64,000 bases of DNA from an uncultured Pelagibacteraceae bacterium (GCA_902523125.1 CABYYA010000001.1:32948-96947), one strand, 5' to 3'; counted from the first letter of the stretch, positions 43,013 through 53,655 are shown. Notes: generated from the sequence alone by a model not told the origin. Numbers and translations: made by a program.

Positions 43013-43728
43013 AACGATTAGGTGTAAATATTGATCATGTTGCGACAGTTCGAAATGCTAGAGGTGAAATTCATCCTGACCCACATAAAGCTGCATTATT
43101 TGTTAAAAAAAAAGGTGCCGACTCTATCACCATACACCTTCGAGAAGACAGAAGACACATAAGAGATTTAGACGCAAAAAAAATTTGTTCAAATAAAAAA
43201 TTATTAGTAAATTTAGAAATTTCAACAAATAGTAATATCGTTAAGAATGCTTTGAGAATAAAACCAAAATTTATTTGTATTGTACCTGAAAATAGAAATG
43301 AAATAACAACTGAAGGTGGTTTAGATTTAAAGAAGAATAAAAATAGAATTAAAAAGATAATATCACAATTTAAGAAAAAAAAGATTAGAACAAGTTTATT
43401 TGTAAACCCAAATATAAAAGATATTTATTTGTCTAAAGAAATAGGTGCTGATTGTATTGAAATACATACAGGACATTTTTCCAATCTGATAAAATCAAAA
43501 AAATCTTTCATTAAGGAATTCTCAAAAATTAAGAAATGTGCAATATTAGCATCAAAAATAGGTGTGGAGGTACATGCTGGGCACGGCCTGGATTTTAAAT
43601 CTACCAAGATACTAACTAAGATAAATGAAATAGTAGAATTTAATATTGGGCATTTCATTATTGGTGAGTCTATTTTTTATGGTTTACCATTTGTCATAAA
43701 AAAGTTTAAAAGAATAATCAAAAATTAG
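43009..43728 (+). CDS. pdxJ: Pyridoxine 5'-phosphate synthase (GTG start)
   Basis: RLGVNIDHVATVRNARGEIHPDPHKAA; HLREDRRHI; EVHAGHGLDF. Confidence 0.97.
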   Translation: MKRLGVNIDHVATVRNARGEIHPDPHKAALFVKKKGADSITIHLREDRRHIRDLDAKKICSNKKLLVNLEISTNSNIVKNALRIKPKFICIVPENRNEITTEGGLDLKKNKNRIKKIISQFKKKKIRTSLFVNPNIKDIYLSKEIGADCIEIHTGHFSNLIKSKKSFIKEFSKIKKCAILASKIGVEVHAGHGLDFKSTKILTKINEIVEFNIGHFIIGESIFYGLPFVIKKFKRIIKN

Positions 43729-43729
43729 A

Positions 43730-44122
43730 ATGAAAATTTTAGGTATCGGTGTAGATATTGTTGAAAATAAAAGACTAAAAAAATCTATTAAGAATAAAAG
43801 TTTTATCTCAAAATTATTCACTTTGCTTGAAATTAAAAACTCTAAGTTGGTAATGGATAAATCTATCTATTTTTCAAAAAAATTTGCAGCAAAAGAATCA
43901 TTTTCTAAGGCGCTTGGCACTGGATTCAGAAAAGGTTTAAATTTTAAAGATGTTGAAATCTTAAATGATAATTTAGGTAAACCATATTTTAGACTAAATA
44001 ACAAAACCAAAAAAATTATATTGAAAACATTAAAAGTGAAAAATTTTGATATATTTCTTTCAATATCTGATGAAAAAGAATATTCAATTGCATTTACCAT
44101 AATTCAGGCAAAAAATGTTTAA
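43730..44122 (+). CDS. acpS: Holo-(acyl carrier protein) synthase
   Basis: ILGIGVDIVENKRLKKSI; FAAKESFSKALGTGFRKGL. Confidence 0.95.
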   Translation: MKILGIGVDIVENKRLKKSIKNKSFISKLFTLLEIKNSKLVMDKSIYFSKKFAAKESFSKALGTGFRKGLNFKDVEILNDNLGKPYFRLNNKTKKIILKTLKVKNFDIFLSISDEKEYSIAFTIIQAKNV

Positions 44123-44849
44123 TAAAAAATTTTTTATAGAAAACTTTAAGACACTTTTTTATGCTCTTATAATAGCTATAATTATTAGATCCTTAATTAT
44201 TCAACCATTTTATATTCCATCTTCATCAATGGAACCTGGCTTATTAGTTGGAGACAGACTTTTTGTAACAAAATATTCATATGGGTACAGCAAGCACTCA
44301 TTTCCATTTAGTCCACCTATTTTTAAGAGTAGAATTTTTTCTAGCAAGCCACAAAGAGGCGATGTAATAGTTTTTAAAACCCCTGCAGATAATAGAACGG
44401 ATTATATTAAAAGACTTATTGGTTTACCAGGAGATAGAATTCAGTTTATAGACACAAACTTATATCTAAATAATAGTGAAATTTTAAAATCTAAAATCTC
44501 AGAAAAAGATCCAATTTATTGTGGGGACAAGACTATTAATGTTTTTACATTTGAGGAAAAACTACCGAACGGAAAAATATATAAAACTGTTTATCTTAAA
44601 AATTTTACTTTTAAAAATTCAGACGTTTTTAATGTTCCTAATAATCACTATTTCTTTTTAGGTGATAATAGAGATTGTTCAAAAGATAGCAGGTATTTAA
44701 CTAGCGTGGGTTATGTTCATAAAGATAATCTAGTTGGTAAAGCAAGATTTATTTTTTTTTCATCTGATAAATCAATTGGTAGTATTTTTGCTTTTTGGAA
44801 ATGGAATAAATCTATTCGATTTGAGAGATTTTTTAAGAAAATTATTTAA
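44115..44849 (+). CDS. lepB: Signal peptidase I
   Basis: IPSSSMEPGLLVGDRLFVTKY; YIKRLIGLPGD; FFLGDNRDCSKDSR. Confidence 0.96.
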   Translation: MFNKKFFIENFKTLFYALIIAIIIRSLIIQPFYIPSSSMEPGLLVGDRLFVTKYSYGYSKHSFPFSPPIFKSRIFSSKPQRGDVIVFKTPADNRTDYIKRLIGLPGDRIQFIDTNLYLNNSEILKSKISEKDPIYCGDKTINVFTFEEKLPNGKIYKTVYLKNFTFKNSDVFNVPNNHYFFLGDNRDCSKDSRYLTSVGYVHKDNLVGKARFIFFSSDKSIGSIFAFWKWNKSIRFERFFKKII

Positions 44850-45514
44850 TGAAAATTGATTATTCTAAACTTGAAAAAAAAATAAATTATAAATTTAAAA
44901 ATAAAAATTTACTTGCTCAAAGTCTTACTCATAAAAGTTTTAATAAAATAAATAATTATGAAAAAATAGAATTTTTAGGAGACAGAGTTTTGGGTTTAGT
45001 TATCGCAAAAAAACTTTTAGAAATATATCCAGAGGAAAACGAAGGAATTTTGGATAAAAAATATGCTTCATTAGTAAATAAAAAGACATGTTTGGAAATT
45101 GCTAAAAGTATTAACTTACAAAATTATATTTTAATTTTTAATCCAAAAAATAGATCAATTAGAATTGAGGATAAGGTGATTTCGGATAGTTGTGAGGCTT
45201 TAATTGGAGCTATTTATCTCGATAGAGGATTTAATATAACAGATAAAATTATATTAGATTTATGGAAAGATAAAATAAAAGAAAGTGTGATTACTCAAAT
45301 AGATGCAAAAACAAAACTTCAAGAATTTTCATTGAAAAAGTTCAAAAGTCTACCTATTTACAAAATAATCTCTAATACTGGTCCAAGACACAAACCTGTT
45401 TTCAGAGTTGCTGTAAAATTACAAAATACGAAATTTTATAATGGCGAGGGAAAGTCTAAAAAAGAAGCAGAGCAGAATGCAGCTTTACTTTGTTTAAATG
45501 ATAATTTAATTTGA
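44849..45514 (+). CDS. rnc: Ribonuclease III
   Basis: KIEFLGDRVLGLVIA; C-terminal dsRNA-binding domain. Confidence 0.96.
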   Translation: MKIDYSKLEKKINYKFKNKNLLAQSLTHKSFNKINNYEKIEFLGDRVLGLVIAKKLLEIYPEENEGILDKKYASLVNKKTCLEIAKSINLQNYILIFNPKNRSIRIEDKVISDSCEALIGAIYLDRGFNITDKIILDLWKDKIKESVITQIDAKTKLQEFSLKKFKSLPIYKIISNTGPRHKPVFRVAVKLQNTKFYNGEGKSKKEAEQNAALLCLNDNLI

Positions 45515-46194
45515 TGAATTGGGACGATACAGGTTTTTTACTTTCAAAAAATAGATATAACGAAAACTCTCTTATTTCGGAATTTTATACTAAAAATCAT
45601 GGAAAAATATCGGGTATCGTTTTTGGTGGTACTTCAAAAAAAATCAAAAATTATCTTCAAATCGGCAATCAACTATATCTAAATTATAACTCTAAGTCTG
45701 AGAATAAATTAGGATATTTTAAATTAGAAATCCAAAAAGTTTATTCACCTATATACTTTGAAAATTCCCAAAAACTTTCGTGCATTAATTCCGCGATGAG
45801 TTTAATTCGTTTATTAACAGCTGAATCTCAATCTAATATTAAAATATTTAACCTTATCAAAAAATTTTATTTAATAATCTCAAATGATGAGTGGTTAAAA
45901 GATTATATTTTTTGGGAATTAGAATTACTTAAGACCATAGGTTTTGATTTAGAATTAAGTAATTTTGCAACTAAAGAGTTATTAGATGATAAAATAATAT
46001 ATGTAGTTAAATCAAAAAATGAAAAAAAGATAATACCAAATTTTCTAATTGATAAGAAAATTGTAGTTAATGATTTGAATATACTTTTAAATGGATTAAA
46101 ATTAGTAAGTGATTTTTTAGAAAAAACCATATTAAAACCAAATAACTTAAACTATCCAATAAGCAGAACTCAGTTTATAAATTCACTGAGATAA
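45514..46194 (+). CDS. recO: DNA repair protein RecO
   Basis: DDTGFLLSKNRYNENSLISEFYTKNHGKISGIVFGG; position after rnc. Confidence 0.88.
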   Translation: MNWDDTGFLLSKNRYNENSLISEFYTKNHGKISGIVFGGTSKKIKNYLQIGNQLYLNYNSKSENKLGYFKLEIQKVYSPIYFENSQKLSCINSAMSLIRLLTAESQSNIKIFNLIKKFYLIISNDEWLKDYIFWELELLKTIGFDLELSNFATKELLDDKIIYVVKSKNEKKIIPNFLIDKKIVVNDLNILLNGLKLVSDFLEKTILKPNNLNYPISRTQFINSLR

Positions 46195-47184
46195 TTAAGG
46201 TAAAATTTCATTTAATCTGTCTGCGTAATAACTTACTATTGCGTTTGCTCCAGCTCTTTTAAAACTTATTAAATTTTCAAATATCGCATCTTTATTTATA
46301 ATCTTTTTATCTACAGCATTGGATAACATGCTATATTCACCAGAAACTTGATAGGCAAAAACCGGAATTTTAAATTTATTTTTTATTGATCTGATAATAT
46401 CAAGATAAGGTAAACCAGGTTTTACCATGACCATATCTGCACCCTCTTTTATATCTAAAGCCACCTCTCTTATTGCTTCATCATAATTCCTGAAATCCAT
46501 TTGATAAGTTTTTTTATCTCCTTTTAAAGCAACCTTAGATCCTACGGCATCTCTAAAAGGCCCATAAAAGTTAGAAGCATATTTAACCGCGTATGAAAGA
46601 ATTTGAGTATTTTTTAAATTTTCTTTATCTAAAGCTTTTCTAATTCTACCAATTCGACCATCCATCATATCTGATGGCGCTAAAACATCACATCCCATTT
46701 GAGCTTGTAATAAAGATTGTTGAATTAAAATTTCTATAGTTTCATCATTCATTATATTGTTTGATTTAAGAATTCCGTCATGACCATGCACTGTGTAAGG
46801 ATCTAGAGCTACATCGCACATTATTCCAATTTTGTTTTTGTAACTTTTTTTGATGTATTTTATAGCTTTACATACTAAATTATCTTCATTAAGAGCCTCA
46901 CTCCCTAAATCATCTTTCAATTTAGATGATGTATAAGGAAATAAAGCAACCATAGGTATCTGATTTTTTATAGCACGATCTAAGATTATTCCCAATTTAT
47001 TGATAGAATATCTATATACACCTGGCATAGATTTTATTGTTTGAGTCTTGTTTTTACCCTCAATCAAAAAAATAGGAAGTATAAAGTCATTAGGTGATAA
47101 ATTATTTTCTGAGACAAGTCTTCTTGACCAGCTGTTTTTTCGATTTCTTCTTAGTCTCAAACTAGGATATTTTCCTATAATCAT
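46195..47184 (-). CDS. hemB: Delta-aminolevulinic acid dehydratase
   Basis: PSDMMDGRIGRIRKAL; MVKPGLPYLDIIRSIK; YQVSGEYSM. Confidence 0.97.
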   Translation of the reverse strand: MIIGKYPSLRLRRNRKNSWSRRLVSENNLSPNDFILPIFLIEGKNKTQTIKSMPGVYRYSINKLGIILDRAIKNQIPMVALFPYTSSKLKDDLGSEALNEDNLVCKAIKYIKKSYKNKIGIMCDVALDPYTVHGHDGILKSNNIMNDETIEILIQQSLLQAQMGCDVLAPSDMMDGRIGRIRKALDKENLKNTQILSYAVKYASNFYGPFRDAVGSKVALKGDKKTYQMDFRNYDEAIREVALDIKEGADMVMVKPGLPYLDIIRSIKNKFKIPVFAYQVSGEYSMLSNAVDKKIINKDAIFENLISFKRAGANAIVSYYADRLNEILP

Positions 47185-47258
47185 AATTAATTTTTATTTT
47201 AAAAATGCGACAAATGTAATATACACATATATATTAAAAAAGGTACAAAGCAAACGCG

Positions 47259-47897
47259 ATGACAGTTGAAAATACTAACATAATAAATTTAAATGTAAAA
47301 AAAGAGGCAAGAGTTTTAGATTTTAGTGACTTCCAAAAACAAGAAATAAAATTTGATATCTCAAAACTTCAAGAAGCGTATAATCAAATTATTCAGATTA
47401 AAAAGTTTGAAGACGCAGGTGTTACTCATTTTGGAGCCATATCATTAACTCAAATTCCTGGCGATCCAGACTCTATCAAAGGAAATAAAGCAAGAGGTGT
47501 ATATTGGACTAAACCTGACAAATCTGGTAAAGAAGTAGTGAGAGATGAGATGATAAAAGAGTCTGCATATTCTGAGTTTGTAAAAGATTATGAAAATACT
47601 TACTTTAAACATGTGTATGATATTTTGTCTTCAAAATATAAATTAGGTAGAATGAGAATTTTACTCAAAGAACCAAGATCAACCTTAAGTTGGCATAGAG
47701 ATCCAGAGCCTAGATTACATATACCTATTATCACTAACCCTGGTTGTATTATGGTTATAGATAGCGTAGCTAAACACATGCCAGCAGATGGATCTGTTTG
47801 GATTACAAATAATACAAAATATCATAACGCTTTTAACGGTGGTGAAGAAAATAGAATACATCTTGTTGCATGTGTTTTAGATTACAAGTTCAACTAA
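47259..47897 (+). CDS. Putative 2-oxoglutarate/Fe(II) oxygenase of aspartyl/asparaginyl beta-hydroxylase type
   Basis: WHRDPEPRLHIPIITN followed by YHNAFNGGEENRIHLVACVLDYKF (HxD...H facial-triad pattern). Confidence 0.7.
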   Translation: MTVENTNIINLNVKKEARVLDFSDFQKQEIKFDISKLQEAYNQIIQIKKFEDAGVTHFGAISLTQIPGDPDSIKGNKARGVYWTKPDKSGKEVVRDEMIKESAYSEFVKDYENTYFKHVYDILSSKYKLGRMRILLKEPRSTLSWHRDPEPRLHIPIITNPGCIMVIDSVAKHMPADGSVWITNNTKYHNAFNGGEENRIHLVACVLDYKFN

Positions 47898-47898
47898 T

Positions 47899-48324
47899 TT
47901 GAAAAAAATTTTTATTTCCTCAGATCACGCCGGATTTAAATTAAAAGAAGACATTAAGAAACACCTTAGAAGTATAAAATTTAATTTTAAAGATCTTGGA
48001 CCTGTAAATGTTAATAGTGTTGACTATCCTGATTACGCACATAAATTAGCAAAAAAAGTTAAAGTTAGTAAAAATAATGTTGGTATTTTAATATGTGGTT
48101 CAGGAACTGGAATGAATATTGCGGCAAATAAGCATAAAAATATACGTGCTGCACAGTGTTTTAACGCAAAATCAACCAAATTATCCAGATTGCATAATGA
48201 TGCAAACATCATTACATTAGGGTCTAGATTAATTAGTAAAAAAAATGCTTTCAAATTTATAAAAATTTTTTTAAATACTAAATTTGATGGTGGCAGACAC
48301 TTGAGAAGGATTAAAAAGATTTAA
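47899..48324 (+). CDS. rpiB: Ribose 5-phosphate isomerase B (TTG start)
   Basis: [39 protein letters not shown]. Confidence 0.94.
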   Translation: MKKIFISSDHAGFKLKEDIKKHLRSIKFNFKDLGPVNVNSVDYPDYAHKLAKKVKVSKNNVGILICGSGTGMNIAANKHKNIRAAQCFNAKSTKLSRLHNDANIITLGSRLISKKNAFKFIKIFLNTKFDGGRHLRRIKKI

Positions 48325-48326
48325 TT

Positions 48327-49634
48327 ATGTCTAGTGAAAAGAGTTATTTGAATGATAGCTATAAAAGTTTTTTTGAGGATGGTTTATCCGTAAAAGATCC
48401 AGAATTATATAAGGCTATTAAAGATGAATTAATAAGACAGCAACAACATATTGAGTTAATTGCTTCAGAAAATATAGTTTCACAAGCTGTCTTGGAAGCC
48501 CAAGGCTCTGTATTGACAAATAAATATGCAGAGGGTTATCCAGGTAAACGATATTACAACGGATGTGAACATGTTGACGTTGCAGAAAATCTTGCAAATG
48601 AAAGATTAAAAAAATTGTTTAATTGTAAATTTGCAAATGCTCAACCTCACTCAGGTGCACAAGCTAATGGTGCTGTATTTTTAGCTTTATTAAGTCCTGG
48701 CGATACATTTTTGGGAATGAGTTTAAATTCTGGTGGACATATAACCCACGGTCTAAAAATTTCAATGTCAGGTAAATGGTTTAATGCAATTAGTTATGAT
48801 GTTGATAAAAAATCAGAACTCATAGACTATGATAATGTTGAAAAACTTGCTTTAGAACATAAACCGAAATTAATTATTGCTGGTGGAAGTGCTTACTCAA
48901 GAGTTATAGACTTTAAAAGATTTAGAGAGATTGCTGATAAAGTTGGTGCTTATCTTATGGTTGATATGGCACATTTTTCTGGTCTGGTCGCTGGTAAAGG
49001 ATATCCTAACCCATGTGATCATGCTCATGTTGTTACATCAACAACACATAAAGTTTTTAGAAGTGCAAGAGGTGGAATAATTTTAACTAATCATGAGGAT
49101 CTTGCGAAAAAATTTAACACTGCTGTTTTTCCTGGATACCAAGGTGGTCCATTAATGCATGTTATTGCAGCTAAAGCCGCAGGTTTTCTAGAAGCTTTAC
49201 AACCAGAATTTAAAGATTACATAAAATCAGTCTTAGCGAATGCAAAAATGCTAGCTGAAACTCTAAAAAATAATGGTTTTAAAATTTACTCTGATGGAAC
49301 TGATACTCATTTAATGTTGGTAGATTTAAGACCTTATAATGTTAAAGGAAATCTTGCTGCTGAGAGTCTTTCAAGAGCAAATATTACTTGTAATAAAAAT
49401 GGAATTCCTTTTGATACTGAAAAGCCAATGATTACGTCAGGTATAAGATTGGGAACTCAAGCAGCTACAACCCGAGGCTTTGGTTTAAATGAATTTAAAA
49501 CTGTTGGTGAATTAATTACAAAAACTTTAAAAGGATTATCCGAAAATCCAAACGATAACAGCAAAGTAGAAAACGAAGTTAAAAATGAGGTTATTTCTTT
49601 AACTTCATCATTTCCGATATATAAGAACTTATAA
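48327..49634 (+). CDS. glyA: Serine hydroxymethyltransferase
   Basis: [55 protein letters not shown]. Confidence 0.98.
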   Translation: MSSEKSYLNDSYKSFFEDGLSVKDPELYKAIKDELIRQQQHIELIASENIVSQAVLEAQGSVLTNKYAEGYPGKRYYNGCEHVDVAENLANERLKKLFNCKFANAQPHSGAQANGAVFLALLSPGDTFLGMSLNSGGHITHGLKISMSGKWFNAISYDVDKKSELIDYDNVEKLALEHKPKLIIAGGSAYSRVIDFKRFREIADKVGAYLMVDMAHFSGLVAGKGYPNPCDHAHVVTSTTHKVFRSARGGIILTNHEDLAKKFNTAVFPGYQGGPLMHVIAAKAAGFLEALQPEFKDYIKSVLANAKMLAETLKNNGFKIYSDGTDTHLMLVDLRPYNVKGNLAAESLSRANITCNKNGIPFDTEKPMITSGIRLGTQAATTRGFGLNEFKTVGELITKTLKGLSENPNDNSKVENEVKNEVISLTSSFPIYKNL

Positions 49635-49637
49635 TTA

Positions 49638-50096
49638 ATGATTTGTTCAATATGTAAAAAAGGGGAGACCTCTGTTGTCGACTCACGTCCTACAGAAGAT
49701 GGCACAGCAATAAGAAGAAGAAGACTTTGTGTTTGTGGCGCACGTTTTACAACATTTGAGAGGGTTCAATTTAGAGAAATTATGGTAATTAAAAAGAATG
49801 GTAGAAAATCTGCGTTTGATAGAGATAAATTATCAAAATCAATTTATATAGCTTTAAAAAAACGCCCGATCGATACAGAAACTGCTGAAAAATTCATAAG
49901 CAAAATCTCAAGAACTCTTGAAGAGCTTGGTCAAAGTGAAATATCAACAAATACTATTGGTACTATGGTAATGGAAGGTTTAAAGGAATTAGATCCTGTT
50001 GCATATGTTCGTTTTGCATCTGTTTATAGAAATTTTAGAGAAGAAAAAGATTTTGTACAATTCGTGGACAAGCTTGATGTCTACAAAAAAAGATAA
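49638..50096 (+). CDS. nrdR: Transcriptional repressor NrdR
   Basis: [47 protein letters not shown]-cone domain. Confidence 0.96.
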   Translation: MICSICKKGETSVVDSRPTEDGTAIRRRRLCVCGARFTTFERVQFREIMVIKKNGRKSAFDRDKLSKSIYIALKKRPIDTETAEKFISKISRTLEELGQSEISTNTIGTMVMEGLKELDPVAYVRFASVYRNFREEKDFVQFVDKLDVYKKR

Positions 50097-51183
50097 ATTT
50101 TCAAGTAAAGATAAATTATATATGGAGATAGCCTTAAAACTGGCTATATCTCGATACGGTCATACAGGATCAAATCCCTCTGTTGGTTGTGTGATTGTCA
50201 AAAACGACAAGATTATTTCTATTGGCCAAACATCACCAAATGGAAGACCTCACGCAGAGTCTAACGCAATAAAAAACTCTATTGAAAATTTGAATGAGTC
50301 AAAAATGTATGTGACCTTAGAACCATGTTGTCATCATGGAGTTACACCTCCGTGTACAAATTTAATTACAAAATCTAAAATTTCAGAAGTAATTTATTCA
50401 GTTCCGGATGTAGATATAAGAGTTAAGAATAAAAGTTTTAAAATTTTAAGATCGAAAAAAATTAAAGTTAAAAAAGGACTTCTAAAGGAAAAAGTTAAAA
50501 ATTTTTATTCAACTTATTTTTTCAATAGAAAGAAAAAATTGCCATATGTTACTGGTAAGATAGCTGTTTCAAAAAATAATCTGATTTATAGTAAATTAGA
50601 TAAAAAAATTACAAACACTAAGGCTGATAAATTTACACATCTATTGAGATATAAAAATGACTCATTAATGATTTCATATAAAACATTGAATAATGATAAT
50701 CCAAAATTAAATTGTAGATTAAATGGGTCAAAGAAATATTCTCCAAAAAGAGTTATCTTAGATAGCAAACTTAATACTGATATTAATAGTTTTATAATAA
50801 AAACAGCAAACAAGTCTAATACTATTATTTTTTACAATAAAGCTCGTAATTCAAAAATTTTAAGTTTTAAAAAAAAAGGAATAAATTTGATCAGATCTAA
50901 AATTGATAACAAAGGAAGATTCGATATAAAAACTATATTAAGAAAATTATATAAATTGAAATGTAGAAATTTATTAGTAGAGGGAGGTGATGAGTTAACC
51001 AATTATCTTTTAAGGAACAAAATTTTCAATAGATTTTATTTATATAAAAGTGATAAAAAACTCTCAAAAAAAACCGAGTATTTGAATTTTAATAGTTTAA
51101 ATTTGTTGAAACAAAAATATAAAAAGAAAATAGACTTAAAACTAGATTTAGGAAAAAATAAAATAACATTATATAAAATTTAA
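50077..51183 (+). CDS. ribD: Bifunctional riboflavin deaminase/reductase
   Basis: [37 protein letters not shown]; in-frame ATG at 50077. Confidence 0.95.
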   Translation: MSTKKDKFSSKDKLYMEIALKLAISRYGHTGSNPSVGCVIVKNDKIISIGQTSPNGRPHAESNAIKNSIENLNESKMYVTLEPCCHHGVTPPCTNLITKSKISEVIYSVPDVDIRVKNKSFKILRSKKIKVKKGLLKEKVKNFYSTYFFNRKKKLPYVTGKIAVSKNNLIYSKLDKKITNTKADKFTHLLRYKNDSLMISYKTLNNDNPKLNCRLNGSKKYSPKRVILDSKLNTDINSFIIKTANKSNTIIFYNKARNSKILSFKKKGINLIRSKIDNKGRFDIKTILRKLYKLKCRNLLVEGGDELTNYLLRNKIFNRFYLYKSDKKLSKKTEYLNFNSLNLLKQKYKKKIDLKLDLGKNKITLYKI

Positions 51184-51184
51184 T

Positions 51185-51778
51185 ATGTTTAATGGAATAA
51201 TATATAATCAGGGTATAATAAAAAAAATTGTCAAAAGACCTAAAGGCATCAATATTTTTGTAAAAAGCAATCTTAAAGTATCTAAAAAAGATATTGGATT
51301 ATCGGTAGCCTGTGATGGTGTATGTTTAACATTAATTTCTTATAAATCACAATTGATGGAGTTTTATCTTTCAAAAGAAACGATAATCCGATCTAAATTT
51401 AAATATATAAAGAATAAACATATAATTAATTTAGAGTTACCACTAAAGTATGGAACTAAAATTTCAGGACATATTTGCCAAGGTCATGTTGACACAGTTG
51501 CGAAAGTTTTAAGTAAAAAAAAAATTGATAAATCATTTATTTTTGACTTTGAGATACCTAAGAAAGAGAGAAAACATCTCATTGAAAAGGCTTCAATTTG
51601 TGTAAATGGAATATCACTTACAATTTCAAAAGTAACCAAAAAAGGTTTTCAAATTTGGATAATTCCACATACCTATAAAGAAACTAATTTATCAAAACTC
51701 AATAAATATGATTTAGTAAATATTGAGATAGATATCTTGTCCAAATACGTTAGAAATTATTTTTATGAAAAAAAATAA
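51185..51778 (+). CDS. ribE: Riboflavin synthase alpha subunit
   Basis: MFNGIIYNQGIIKKI; SVACDGVCLTLI; GHICQGHVDTVAKV. Confidence 0.95.
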   Translation: MFNGIIYNQGIIKKIVKRPKGINIFVKSNLKVSKKDIGLSVACDGVCLTLISYKSQLMEFYLSKETIIRSKFKYIKNKHIINLELPLKYGTKISGHICQGHVDTVAKVLSKKKIDKSFIFDFEIPKKERKHLIEKASICVNGISLTISKVTKKGFQIWIIPHTYKETNLSKLNKYDLVNIEIDILSKYVRNYFYEKK

Positions 51779-52865
51779 TTTTGCACCTATAGAAACAATA
51801 ATAAATGTCGCTAAAAAGGGAGGTATGTTCATATTAGTTGATGATGAAAAAAGAGAAAACGAGGGTGATTTAGTGATTTCATCATCAGACTCAACAGCAA
51901 AAAATATTAATTTCATGGCAAAACATGGTCGTGGTTTAATTTGTTTAGCACTGGACAGTTTACAAGCTAAGAGATTGAATTTGTCCTTAATGTCCCCGGT
52001 AAATCAATCGAGAAATAAAACAGCTTTTACAATTTCTATAGAGGCAAAAAAGGGCATTACAACAGGTATATCAGCTAAAGATAGAGCTAAAACAATTAAG
52101 ATCGCATCAAAAAAAAATGTTAATAAAAAAGATATAGTATCCCCTGGTCACATTTTTCCGATTATTGCTAAAGATGGAGGTGTTCTAGTAAGAGCAGGTC
52201 ATACCGAAGCCTCTGTTGATATATCAAAATTAGCAAAAAAAAACAATTCAGCAGTCATTTGTGAAATTATGAACGAAAATGGTACAATGGCCAAAGGCCA
52301 AGATCTATTTGATTTCGCAGAAAAACATAAACTTAAAATTGGAAAAATAGAAGATTTAATAGCTTATAGATTAAAAAAAGAAAAACTAATCAGGTTAAAA
52401 AAGCAAAGTCAAATCAGAGTCAACAAACAAAAATATAGAATTAGAATTTATGAGAATTTATTAGATGGTGCAGAACATTTTGCTCTTGTAAAGGGTAAAA
52501 TTAAAAGTGGTATCACTCCAAGAGTTAGAGTAATTTCATCCAATATTGTGCAAAATTATTTAATAAATCAAAAACTGCCAAATTCATTTAATAAAACTTT
52601 AAATTATTTCAAAAAATATCAAAATTGTGTTTTAGTGTTTATAAAAGATTCAAATTTAAGGTCGGTAACGCAAACATTAAAAAAATATAAGAACAAAGAA
52701 TTTATTAAAAAGGGAAATGATAAATCAATTAAAAATTATGGAATTGGAGCTCAAATAATTAAAGATCTAAAAATTAAAGATATGATATTAATCACCAGAT
52801 CTTTAAAAAAAGTTATTGGACTCGATGGTTATGGAATTAAGATTAAGAAACAGGAATTGATATAA
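51765..52865 (+). CDS. ribB: 3,4-dihydroxy-2-butanone 4-phosphate synthase with degenerate GTP cyclohydrolase II-like C-terminal domain
   Basis: FILVDDEKRENEGDLVISSS; VRAGHTEASVDISKLA; C-terminal part ends VIGLDGYGIKI but has no RibA cysteines. Confidence 0.93.
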   Translation: MKKNNFAPIETIINVAKKGGMFILVDDEKRENEGDLVISSSDSTAKNINFMAKHGRGLICLALDSLQAKRLNLSLMSPVNQSRNKTAFTISIEAKKGITTGISAKDRAKTIKIASKKNVNKKDIVSPGHIFPIIAKDGGVLVRAGHTEASVDISKLAKKNNSAVICEIMNENGTMAKGQDLFDFAEKHKLKIGKIEDLIAYRLKKEKLIRLKKQSQIRVNKQKYRIRIYENLLDGAEHFALVKGKIKSGITPRVRVISSNIVQNYLINQKLPNSFNKTLNYFKKYQNCVLVFIKDSNLRSVTQTLKKYKNKEFIKKGNDKSIKNYGIGAQIIKDLKIKDMILITRSLKKVIGLDGYGIKIKKQELI

Positions 52866-53254
52866 TGAATAAAAAAATTTTAATTGTTTTAGCTAATTAT
52901 TATAAAAATATAAGTGACGGGTTACTAAAAAGTGCATTGAAAAATATACCCAAGTCAAACCATGTAAAAATTATTAAAGTTCCAGGTGTCTTTGAAATCC
53001 CAGTCACAATATCAAAAAATTTGAAAAAATTTGATGCTTTTTTAGCCTTAGGTTGTGTTATCAAGGGTCAAACACCTCATTTTGACTTTATATCACTAGC
53101 ATCTACTAAAGCTATTATTGATATATCTGTAAGTAAAAAAAAACCTGTTGGTAATGGTATTATTACTTGTTTAAATATGAGACAAGCAAAAGCAAGAAGA
53201 AACAAAGGTGCTGAAGCTGCAAAAGCAGTAGTTTCAATATTATCACAAAAATGA
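52865..53254 (+). CDS. ribH: 6,7-dimethyl-8-ribityllumazine synthase
   Basis: VPGVFEIPVTISK; ALGCVIKGQTPHFDFI. Confidence 0.95.
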   Translation: MNKKILIVLANYYKNISDGLLKSALKNIPKSNHVKIIKVPGVFEIPVTISKNLKKFDAFLALGCVIKGQTPHFDFISLASTKAIIDISVSKKKPVGNGIITCLNMRQAKARRNKGAEAAKAVVSILSQK

Positions 53255-53655
53255 GGACTTACTTTAAGCCAAAAAATAATCCCAGAGTAATCATTATTCA
53301 AAAACTTTATGGAAAATTTTACAATAAAGATAATGATTTAGATTTTCCAAAACATAGGTTTAAAAAATTTATTAAAGATATAGTTTTGGGTACTATTGAA
53401 AGAAATGATCTTATTTTAGATGAGTTAAACAATAAACTTGGGGACAAGTTTATTTTTAAGAAATTAGATAAAATTTTTCAAATTATTCTTAAAGCTGCAA
53501 CTTATGAATTTATGTATAAACCAAACTTATCAATAAATATTATAATTAAAGAATATTTAAATTCTTCTAATTTTTTTCTTGAAGTCTCTCAAACAAAATA
53601 TCTAAATGCTTTATTGGATGACTTAGGAAAAAAATTGAGATCTAAAAATGCATGA
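53251..53655 (+). CDS. nusB: Transcription antitermination factor NusB
   Basis: NusB-like helical protein between ribH and thiL. Confidence 0.85.
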   Translation: MRTYFKPKNNPRVIIIQKLYGKFYNKDNDLDFPKHRFKKFIKDIVLGTIERNDLILDELNNKLGDKFIFKKLDKIFQIILKAATYEFMYKPNLSINIIIKEYLNSSNFFLEVSQTKYLNALLDDLGKKLRSKNA

